This document shows, one piece after another, positions 15,199-21,043 of a DNA stretch of 22,218 nt. Both the position numbers and the translations under genes were made by a program. The stretch comes from JANXAZ01 sp964504655. GTDB lineage: Bacteria; Pseudomonadota; Alphaproteobacteria; Geminicoccales; Geminicoccaceae. The notes beneath the pieces are model-generated. The model was not told where the DNA came from. It worked only from the letters and a program-made list of their open reading frames with translations, and made no database searches. Where the stretch lies: positions 1 to 22,218 of the forward strand of contig CAZDFD010000075.1 of NCBI GenBank assembly GCA_964504655.1, written 5' to 3'. How positions within the stretch are numbered: the first letter of the stretch is position 1; every line of letters starts with the position of its first letter.

Positions 15199-15812
15199 GC
15201 AGCCCGCCCGCGGCGGCGGGCCGGATCGGGCCGAACGCCGCCCTGCAGCTCCTGGCAGCCGTCGCGGCGCGGGAAGGGGAGGGGGCGGCGCTGCGCCTGC
15301 TGGCCGAGGCCGGCGTCCCCGATCCCCGCCCCGTGGGCGATCCGGGCATGCTCCCCGTGACCGCGGTGGTCGCGCTGCACCGGGCCCTTCTGCGGCTGGT
15401 CGGCACCGAGCCGGCCCGGGCCCTCGCCGCCGAGGCCGGCCGGCGGACCGCCGCCTACCTCCTGGCGCACCGCATCCCGCGACCCTTCCAGCTGGTCCTG
15501 CGCGTCCTGCCGCGCGCCACCGCCGGCCGGCTCCTGCTCGGGGCGATCGCCCGCCACGCCTGGACTTTCACCGGCGGCGGCGGCTTCACGGTCGAGCCGG
15601 GACCGCCCCGCCGGCTGCGGATCGCGCCCTGCCCGCTCTGCCCGGACGCCGGCTCGGAGGGGCTCGGCTGCGTCTACTACGCCGCCACCTTCGAGGCCCT
15701 TCTCCGCCGCCTGGCCGACCCCTCGACGCGCGTCGCCCCGGCCGCCTGCGGCGCGGCCGGGGCGCGGGTCTGCCTGCTGCTCGCCGCGGAGGCTAGCGGC
15801 CGACCGTCTTGA
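15195..15812 (+). CDS. bchJ: BchJ, V4R-domain bacteriochlorophyll synthesis protein
   Basis: A 205-residue protein with a C-terminal V4R (4-vinyl reductase) domain. Cysteines in APCPLCPD (146 and 149) and later at 159, 185 and 193 fit the family's metal-binding pattern. BchJ was named as the 8-vinyl reductase, but later work in related bacteria assigns that reaction to BciA, and BchJ is more likely a helper or substrate carrier. The GTG start at 15195 overlaps the bchE stop. The 3' end overlaps the 3' end of the convergent pufC by 20 bp, leaving no room for a normal terminator between them. Confidence 0.87.
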   Translation: MSSPPAAAGRIGPNAALQLLAAVAAREGEGAALRLLAEAGVPDPRPVGDPGMLPVTAVVALHRALLRLVGTEPARALAAEAGRRTAAYLLAHRIPRPFQLVLRVLPRATAGRLLLGAIARHAWTFTGGGGFTVEPGPPRRLRIAPCPLCPDAGSEGLGCVYYAATFEALLRRLADPSTRVAPAACGAAGARVCLLLAAEASGRPS

Positions 15813-16839
15813 GCTCCGGGTAGTCGGCCAGCATCGAGGCGCCGAGGAGCGGCTTGGCGGCCCCCTGGTGGCAGGTCGTGCAGGCGAGCTTCGGCACGTC
15901 GCCCTTGGGGCCGAGCCGGTTGGCCGGGAACACCCCCTCGAGCGGCAGCAGATAGCCGGTGTTGAGCGCCCGCACCATGTGGATCCCGTGCCAGGCGGTG
16001 GTGCGCTGCGGCCGGCTCTGGTCCCAGGCGAAGAACGAGCGGCTGTTGTGGCAGTAGGTGCAGTTCACGCCCAGAGCCTCGCTCATGTAGGTCATGAGCG
16101 AATAGGTCTGCTCGGTCGCCTGGATCGAGGCCCCGTTCTCGCGCGTCGGCAGCGCCCGGGTCGGGATCACGCGGATCGGCGCCTCGGCGCCGCCCAGGAG
16201 CGGGGTCAGGGGGTCGGCCGGCAGGGACGCCAGGGCCGGCACCGCGGCCGGCCGGTTCTGCCCGGTCGGCCCCTGGGCGGCCCCGCCCGCCTGCATCGGG
16301 TTCGGCGCGGTGAACCAGGTTCCCTTGGGCACCGGCTGGCCGCGGTGGCAGGTCCAGCAGGTCACCCCGGTGGCACCGACATGCGCCTGCCAGTCGGCGT
16401 TGATGGTGCCGACCATCTTGAGCATGCTGCGCGCCACGACCTTGGCGTAGCTCTTGTCCGAGCTCAGCGGCTCACCCTCGGCATGGCAGTAGCCGCAGCC
16501 CTGCTCGGGCGACACCCACTCGGTGATCGCCGCCATCAGCCGGTTGAACTGCTCGACGTCGAGCTCGCCCAGCACCGGCACGTTCTCGTAGAGCTCCTTG
16601 GCCTTCTGGCCGGCCGGCTGGACCGCCGGCTGCGCCTCCGGCACCCGGTTGCGCTCCGCGAGCCCGGCCAGCCGGCGCGGGTTCTGCACGTCGACCATCG
16701 CCGTGCCGCGAAAGCCGGTCTGGGTCGTGCGGATCGGCGGCGCCTCGTAGGTCAGGGCGAGGCCGATCCCGACCACCGCGGCCCCCACGCCCAAGCCGAT
16801 GAGCGTGGGGCTCGTGCGGTATCCCGATGGAGGCTGCAT
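15793..16839 (-). CDS. pufC: PufC, reaction-centre tetraheme cytochrome c subunit
   Basis: A 348-residue tetraheme cytochrome that sits on the periplasmic face of the reaction centre and re-reduces the photo-oxidised special pair. Four heme motifs are present: CGYCH (115-119), CWTCH (161-165), CTYCH (260-264) and CTTCH (320-324). Residues about 11-30 form one hydrophobic N-terminal segment. There is no lipobox cysteine, unlike the lipoprotein form in Blastochloris, so this subunit is probably held by an uncleaved signal anchor. An Ala/Pro/Gly-rich linker (about 178-220) separates the two heme pairs. The ATG at 16839 is 3 bp after pufM, with GAGG inside the pufM end. Confidence 0.96.
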   Translation of the reverse strand: MQPPSGYRTSPTLIGLGVGAAVVGIGLALTYEAPPIRTTQTGFRGTAMVDVQNPRRLAGLAERNRVPEAQPAVQPAGQKAKELYENVPVLGELDVEQFNRLMAAITEWVSPEQGCGYCHAEGEPLSSDKSYAKVVARSMLKMVGTINADWQAHVGATGVTCWTCHRGQPVPKGTWFTAPNPMQAGGAAQGPTGQNRPAAVPALASLPADPLTPLLGGAEAPIRVIPTRALPTRENGASIQATEQTYSLMTYMSEALGVNCTYCHNSRSFFAWDQSRPQRTTAWHGIHMVRALNTGYLLPLEGVFPANRLGPKGDVPKLACTTCHQGAAKPLLGASMLADYPELKTVGR

Positions 16840-16842
16840 GGC

Positions 16843-17811
16843 TCACCTCGCTGCCGCGGCGGGATCGGCGACCGGCGGGAACACCTCCGGATAGGCCGGC
16901 GCCACGCCGTGCTTGACCGCCCAGAGATACCAGTTGTCGACCACCGTGCCGGTCAGGAGGATCCCGATGCCGCCGGTGAGCGGGGTCAGGACCGCGAACC
17001 ACCAGGCCCAGCGATGGATCGATTCCATCGTCGCGTTGAAGCCCATGGTCCACCGCCAGAACAGGGCCGCCCGCTCGGCCGCGGTGCCGCGGTCGACGAT
17101 CTGCTCGATCTCGCGGTCGCCGCCGAACCGGCTGACCGCCAGGATGGTGCCGCCGTGCATCGCGAACAGCAGCGTCGAGCCGTAGAGGAAGGCGATCGAG
17201 AGGCAGTGGAACGGGTTGTAGAACAGGTTGCCGTAGCGGATCGAGAACGCCGCCGTCCAATCCAGGTGCGGGAAGATCCCGAACGGCACCGCCTCCGACC
17301 AGCTCCCCATGAGGATCGGCCGGATGAAGCCCAGCACCAGATAGAGCCAGATCGCCGCGGCGAACGCCCAGGCGACATGCGTGCCCATGCCGAGCGCCCG
17401 CGCCCGCCGGTAGGTCCGGATCCACCAGAGGATGATCGAGGTGGTGAGGAAGAACCCGGCCATCAGCCACCAGCCGCCCTCGGCCAGGGGCGGGATCGAC
17501 AGCCCGTACTTGGGCCCCGGGGGCTCGAGGGCGAGCCAGAAGAGCTGGCGGACGAACTGGACCGGATCCCAGTTGACCGAGGCCCACATGTTGAGGCCGA
17601 TGATCTCGATCGCCACCACCCCGCAGACGATCGAGGCGACCCCGAGCCAGCCCAGATAGATGGGCCCGACCTGGGCGTCGCCGATCTTGCCGAGGAGATA
17701 GGAGAAGCGCGGCGTGCCCTGGCGGATCCAGGTGCCGCGGGGCAGGGGCACGCCGGCATGGGCGGGCGTGCGGACCTGCACCTGGGTGAAGATGCTCTGA
17801 TACTCGGCCAT
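16843..17811 (-). CDS. pufM: PufM, photosynthetic reaction centre M subunit
   Basis: A 322-residue five-helix membrane protein that binds half of the cofactors of the type II reaction centre. It starts MAEYQSIFTQVQVR, as in other M chains. FYNPFHCLSIAF carries the special-pair histidine (M202 in Rhodobacter numbering) followed by an unusual Cys at M203. AMHGGTILAV, FNATMESIHRW and GTVVDNWYLW are the other conserved parts, including the iron ligands. The residue at M44 is Asp (in GDAQVGP) rather than the Asn of Rba. sphaeroides. The C-terminus is about 15 residues longer than in Rba. sphaeroides and similar to Blastochloris, as expected when a tetraheme cytochrome docks. It starts 15 bp after pufL. 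Confidence 0.97.
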   Translation of the reverse strand: MAEYQSIFTQVQVRTPAHAGVPLPRGTWIRQGTPRFSYLLGKIGDAQVGPIYLGWLGVASIVCGVVAIEIIGLNMWASVNWDPVQFVRQLFWLALEPPGPKYGLSIPPLAEGGWWLMAGFFLTTSIILWWIRTYRRARALGMGTHVAWAFAAAIWLYLVLGFIRPILMGSWSEAVPFGIFPHLDWTAAFSIRYGNLFYNPFHCLSIAFLYGSTLLFAMHGGTILAVSRFGGDREIEQIVDRGTAAERAALFWRWTMGFNATMESIHRWAWWFAVLTPLTGGIGILLTGTVVDNWYLWAVKHGVAPAYPEVFPPVADPAAAAR

Positions 17812-17826
17812 CTTGGTCTCCGACCG

Positions 17827-18651
17827 TCAGCGCCAGATCGGCAGGTCGAGCCACCAGCCCCACCATTCCGGCCAGCCGCGGGTCCAGAAGGGGCCGCTGA
17901 TGACGATGCACACGGCACTCCAGAAGCCGGCGTTCAGGGCGAGGAACAGGCCCAGCCGGTGGATGCCGAGCGTGCCGATCGAATAGCCGATGAAGTCGCG
18001 GAAGAAGCTGTTCTCGTGGTCGGCCGCCTTGACCGGCTCGCCTTCGGGCGGATTGGCGGCGGACAGCACGAGCGAGCCGTGCAGCGCCAGGGCCAGCGTG
18101 GTCGTGAAGAAGAAGCTCACGGCCAGCATGTGCGCCGGATTGTAGTGGAAATGGAGATACTGGTAGCCGGTGTTCGACACCCAGTCGAGATGGCTGAAGA
18201 TCCCGTACGGAAAGCCGTGCCCCCAGGCACCCAGCAGCAGCGGCCGGATCACGACCAGGGTGACGTAGGCGAAGATCGCGAAGCCGAAGGCGATCGGCAC
18301 GTGGTAGCCGATGCCGAGCTTGCGGCAGATCTCGACCTCGCGCAGCGCCCAGGAGACGAAGGCGCCGATCGCGCAGATCGTGATCAGCTGCCAGAGCCCT
18401 CCCTCCTTCAACGGCGCCAGTCCGAGCCCGTAGGAGAGGTCCGGCGGGGCGATGTTGATCTGCCAGACGTTCCAGGTGGGGCCGAGCGCGGCACCGTAGA
18501 GGATCAGCGCCGTGCCCAGGAAACTGAAGAAGATCGTCGTCACGCCGAAGAAGCCGACGTAGAACGGCCCGACCCAGAAGTCGAACAGGTCACCGCCGAT
18601 CAGGGTGCCTCCGCGCACCCGGTACTTGCGTTCGAAGCTGAGCATGGCCAT
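17827..18651 (-). CDS. pufL: PufL, photosynthetic reaction centre L subunit
   Basis: A 274-residue L subunit. Pigment and iron ligands align without gaps to Rba. sphaeroides: His L153 in FSHLDWVSN, His L168 and L173 in HFHYNPAH, His L190 in ALALHGSLV, His L230 in SIGTLGIHRLG, and Tyr L162. Near the secondary quinone the sequence is DHENSFFRD, that is Glu L212 and Asn L213. The ATG at 18651 is favoured over 18645 because GGGGAGGA ends 7 bases upstream. The gene follows pufA after about 90 bp that contain a 12-bp-stem hairpin. Confidence 0.97.
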   Translation of the reverse strand: MAMLSFERKYRVRGGTLIGGDLFDFWVGPFYVGFFGVTTIFFSFLGTALILYGAALGPTWNVWQINIAPPDLSYGLGLAPLKEGGLWQLITICAIGAFVSWALREVEICRKLGIGYHVPIAFGFAIFAYVTLVVIRPLLLGAWGHGFPYGIFSHLDWVSNTGYQYLHFHYNPAHMLAVSFFFTTTLALALHGSLVLSAANPPEGEPVKAADHENSFFRDFIGYSIGTLGIHRLGLFLALNAGFWSAVCIVISGPFWTRGWPEWWGWWLDLPIWR

Positions 18652-18686
18652 CGCCCGATCCTCCCCTCAGGGCTGCGCGGTGCCGG

Positions 18687-18714
18687 GGGCGGGGTCGGCC
18701 GCCCGACCCCGCCC
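18687..18714 (-). promoter_or_regulatory. pufA-pufL intercistronic hairpin (mRNA stability/processing)
   Basis: A perfect 12-bp stem (GGGCGGGGTCGG / CCGACCCCGCCC) with a 4-base loop CCGC, between pufA and pufL. There is no T-run. In Rhodobacter a hairpin at this same place protects the upstream pufBA mRNA from 3'-5' decay, giving the excess of LH1 over reaction centre; the position and strength here suggest the same job. Confidence 0.8.
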
Positions 18715-18740
18715 GCCGCCTGCGTCCGGGACGCCCGCCC

Positions 18741-18914
18741 CTAGGCGAGCAGCGTCCGCACCGCGAGCGCCGCCGCCTTGCGCGGCCCCTCGAGCCAGTT
18801 GAACCGGTCGGTGCTCAACAGGATGAAGTGGATGAGCAGCGCCAGTGCGAACAGGAAGGTGAACAGCGCGACCAGCGTGCGCCGCGGGTCGAACAGGAGC
18901 CAGATGCGCCACAT
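18741..18914 (-). CDS. pufA: PufA, LH1 light-harvesting alpha subunit
   Basis: A 57-residue alpha polypeptide of the core antenna. It starts MWRIWLLFDPRRTLVALF, has one membrane helix, and carries the bacteriochlorophyll-binding His 29 in ALLIHFILLSTDRFNWL, with the downstream Trp 40 that hydrogen-bonds the pigment. The ATG at 18914 is 11 bp after pufB, and the AGGAGGA ribosome binding site (18921-18927 read in reverse) overlaps the pufB stop codon. A short C-terminal tail (GPRKAAALAVRTLLA) may be trimmed in the mature protein. Confidence 0.96.
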   Translation of the reverse strand: MWRIWLLFDPRRTLVALFTFLFALALLIHFILLSTDRFNWLEGPRKAAALAVRTLLA

Positions 18915-18925
18915 CGTCGATCCTC

Positions 18926-19156
18926 CTAGACGAGCGCGGTCACGAGCGTGGTCAGGGTCTCACGCGCCCCGTCGAGCAGCGCGTAGCCCTTGGCACCGGG
19001 CAGCCAGGGCCGCCACGCCCAGGCGAGGAAGTGGGCGATGATCGCCACCACCACGAAGGCGATGAAGCTCTGCATGAAGATGCGGTGGAACTCCCGCGCC
19101 TCGCCTTCCGACAGGCCCGTCAACGAGCCGCCGGGCTTCTCCAGGTTCGTAGCCAT
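18926..19156 (-). CDS. pufB: PufB, LH1 light-harvesting beta subunit
   Basis: A 76-residue beta polypeptide. SEGEAREFHRIFMQSF near residue 16 and AHFLAWAWRPWLPG at 41-54 are diagnostic; His 42 binds bacteriochlorophyll and His 24 is the second conserved histidine. After WRPWLPG there are 22 further residues (AKGYALLDGARETLTTLV and so on). This tail resembles the Rhodospirillum rubrum PufB precursor as remembered, where it is removed after synthesis. The ATG at 19156 has GGAGG six bases upstream. Two hairpins stand between pufQ and this gene. Confidence 0.96.
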   Translation of the reverse strand: MATNLEKPGGSLTGLSEGEAREFHRIFMQSFIAFVVVAIIAHFLAWAWRPWLPGAKGYALLDGARETLTTLVTALV

Positions 19157-19219
19157 GCCATCCTCCAGCTGAGCGGCCTTGCGGCCGGTACCCGCGCGCA
19201 GCCGCGCGGTCGCGCCCGA

Positions 19220-19237
19220 CGCGGCGAGCCCGCCGCG
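19220..19237 (-). promoter_or_regulatory. Hairpin in the pufQ-pufB leader, pufB-proximal
   Basis: A 7-bp stem (CGCGGCG/CGCCGCG) with a 4-base loop, about 65 bp upstream of the pufB start. Together with the next hairpin it could mark the 5' end of a processed pufBA message. Chance formation is possible at this GC content. Confidence 0.4.
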
Positions 19238-19261
19238 ACGAACTCCTTGCCCGGGGCGGGC

Positions 19262-19278
19262 CGGAGCCTTCGGCTCCG
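19262..19278 (-). promoter_or_regulatory. Hairpin just after pufQ
   Basis: A perfect 7-bp stem (CGGAGCC/GGCTCCG) with a 3-base loop, 4 bp downstream of the pufQ stop. It could attenuate read-through or protect a pufQ-containing transcript; there is no T-run. Confidence 0.45.
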
Positions 19279-19282
19279 CGCC

Positions 19283-19501
19283 TCACCCCATGAAGACCAT
19301 CGGCACGAAGGTGTGTGCCGCCGCCCGCGCCTCGGCGAGCACCGAGCGGGCCTCCCGGTGCGCCTGGCCGGGCAGCAGCCGACCGGCCACCGCCGCCACC
19401 AGGAACACGAGGAAGCTCACCCAGAAGATCACCCGGAACTCGAGGCTGCGCGCCCCGCGCCCGCGCGGCGCGAGGAGCCCCGGCTGGACGAGCTGAGCCA
19501 T
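19283..19501 (-). CDS. pufQ: PufQ, photosynthetic complex assembly protein
   Basis: A 72-residue protein with a basic N-terminus, a single membrane helix (FRVIFWVSFLVFLVAAVAG, about 22-40) and a C-terminal helix ending HTFVPMVFMG. Size, topology, the LEFR entry to the helix and the position between bchZ and pufB all fit PufQ, which affects bacteriochlorophyll supply to the light complexes in Rhodobacter. Identity is moderate, so position carries much of the weight. The ATG at 19501 was chosen because GGAGG lies about 5 bases upstream; a longer frame would begin inside a GC-rich hairpin. Confidence 0.75.
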   Translation of the reverse strand: MAQLVQPGLLAPRGRGARSLEFRVIFWVSFLVFLVAAVAGRLLPGQAHREARSVLAEARAAAHTFVPMVFMG

Positions 19502-19526
19502 GCGACCTCCGGCTCGCTGGGACCGC

Positions 19527-19597
19527 GCGCGCCCGCTGCGAGGGCGCGCCACGGAAGGGGTGGGGGAGGGGGGTGGAGGGGTGGGCGAGGGAGGCGG
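19527..19597 (-). promoter_or_regulatory. C-rich tract and hairpin between bchZ and pufQ
   Basis: Reading the minus strand out of bchZ, there is first a strongly C-rich, G-poor stretch of about 45 bases (19553-19597; five or more runs of 4-6 Cs), then an 8-bp-stem hairpin (GCGCGCCC/GGGCGCGC, 7-base loop, 19527-19549), then the pufQ ribosome binding site. The arrangement could tune transcription passing from bch to puf genes. The plus strand of the tract has G-runs that could form a quadruplex. Confidence 0.45.
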
Positions 19598-21043
19598 TCA
19601 TGCGACCGGCTCCAGCCGGTCGAGCCCGGCCAGGCGGACCGCCTGCACGCGGGTCTCGCCGGCCGCGCGCGTCCGCCGTTCGGCCGCGTCCCGCAGCCGC
19701 TTGGCGGCCGAGATCCGGGTCAGGACCGGCTCGCGCGCGACCAGCGCCTCGAGCGCGGCCCGCGCCTCGGGCTCCCAGGCCAGCTGCTCGCCGAGCCGCG
19801 CCGGCGTCGCCTCGGCGCGGTCGAGCTCGCTGCCGAGCGGCAGGACGTGGAAGAGCGCGTCGAACAGCGCGTTGCAGACCTCCTGCACGAGCCAGGTGGC
19901 GCCGGCGTAGCCCATGAAGGGCGTGCCGGTGTGGCGGCGGATCACGGTGCCCGGGAAGGAGGCCGGCAGGTAGACGCAGCGGGCGCCGACCTCGGCCGCG
20001 TACATCCGCTCGTTGTAGCTGCCGAGGAGCACGAGCGGGGTCCGCTCCTGGACCAGTCGGCGGACCTCGGCATTGTCGGTCTTGCCGCCCGGCACCCGCT
20101 GCACCGCGAAGCTGCAGGGCAGGCCGAGCTCGTCCTCGAGGAAGCGCCGGACCCCGCGCGCGTAGGTGGCGCTCGCCACGATCCCGAAGGAGGCGGTCGC
20201 GAAGAAGTCCTGGGTGACCGACCGCCAGAGGTCCCACAAGGGCTTCAAGGTGGTGTGCCGCTCGCGGGCGATGAACGGCTCGGGATCGAGCCCCAGGAGC
20301 CCGCCCAGGGCGCGCAGGAACCGGGTGGTGCCGTGCAGGCCGAAGGGGGCCACGAGCCAGGGCCGGCCGAGCGCCTCGCACAGCGAGCGCCCGAACTCCC
20401 GGTACAGGCAGACCGTGACGTCGGCCTCGGCCAGCCGCGGCACCTCGGAGAGATCGCTGCCCAAGGGGAAGACGAGGTTCACCTCGGCGCCGATCCCCTC
20501 GACCAGTCGCCGCACCTCGGCCAGGTCGGAGGGCATGTTGAAGGTGCCGTAGACGGCACCGACGATGTTGACCCTGGGCTTCTCGCCCGGCTCGCGGCGG
20601 CGCGGCGGCACCTTGCCGCCCTTGGGGCCGTGCTCGGTCCAGAGCCAGTAGAGCGCCCGGTCGGCCGCCTGCCACTGGTCCTCGTCGATGGTGCGCGGCA
20701 GGAAGCGGCGGATGTCGACGCCCTCGCCGGTCACCCCGCCGCCGATCATCTCGGCGATCGAGCCGGTGACCGCGACCGCCGGCCGGGTCGGGTCGAGCGC
20801 TCCCCTGGCCCGTCGCATCGCGTGCTCGGTGCCGTGCTGGCCGAGCTCCTCCTCGCCGAGCCCGGTCACCACGATCGGCAGCTCGTGCGGCGGCAGCGCG
20901 TCGGTGTAGTGCAGGACCGAGGTCACCGGCAGGTTCTCGCAGCCCACCGGGCCGTCGATCACCACCTGCAGACCCTTGATCGCAGTGAAGACGTAGACCG
21001 CCCCCCAGTAACCGCCGGCCCGGTCGTGGTCGAGGATCAGCAC
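19598..21043 (-). CDS. bchZ: BchZ, chlorophyllide a reductase subunit Z
   Basis: A 481-residue subunit of the nitrogenase-like chlorophyllide a reductase (with BchX and BchY), which reduces ring B on the way to bacteriochlorophyll a. The N-terminus, DHDRAGGYWGAVYVF then IDGPVGCENLP, is diagnostic, with Cys 35 a likely iron-sulfur ligand. VGAVYGTFNMPSDLAEVRRL, FGLHGTTRFL and TGTPFMGYAGATWLVQEV are further conserved blocks. The GTG start at 21043 was chosen because it overlaps the bchY stop and gives the standard BchZ beginning. The gene is followed by a 96-bp gap to pufQ, keeping the classic bchYZ-puf order. Confidence 0.95.
   Translation of the reverse strand: MLILDHDRAGGYWGAVYVFTAIKGLQVVIDGPVGCENLPVTSVLHYTDALPPHELPIVVTGLGEEELGQHGTEHAMRRARGALDPTRPAVAVTGSIAEMIGGGVTGEGVDIRRFLPRTIDEDQWQAADRALYWLWTEHGPKGGKVPPRRREPGEKPRVNIVGAVYGTFNMPSDLAEVRRLVEGIGAEVNLVFPLGSDLSEVPRLAEADVTVCLYREFGRSLCEALGRPWLVAPFGLHGTTRFLRALGGLLGLDPEPFIARERHTTLKPLWDLWRSVTQDFFATASFGIVASATYARGVRRFLEDELGLPCSFAVQRVPGGKTDNAEVRRLVQERTPLVLLGSYNERMYAAEVGARCVYLPASFPGTVIRRHTGTPFMGYAGATWLVQEVCNALFDALFHVLPLGSELDRAEATPARLGEQLAWEPEARAALEALVAREPVLTRISAAKRLRDAAERRTRAAGETRVQAVRLAGLDRLEPVA

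Noticed and set aside
15868..18744. A 958-codon open frame on the plus strand opposite pufC, pufM, pufL and the pufA end
   Set aside because: It is the mirror of conserved reaction-centre genes, with low-complexity His/Arg/Gly-rich sequence and no recognisable domain.
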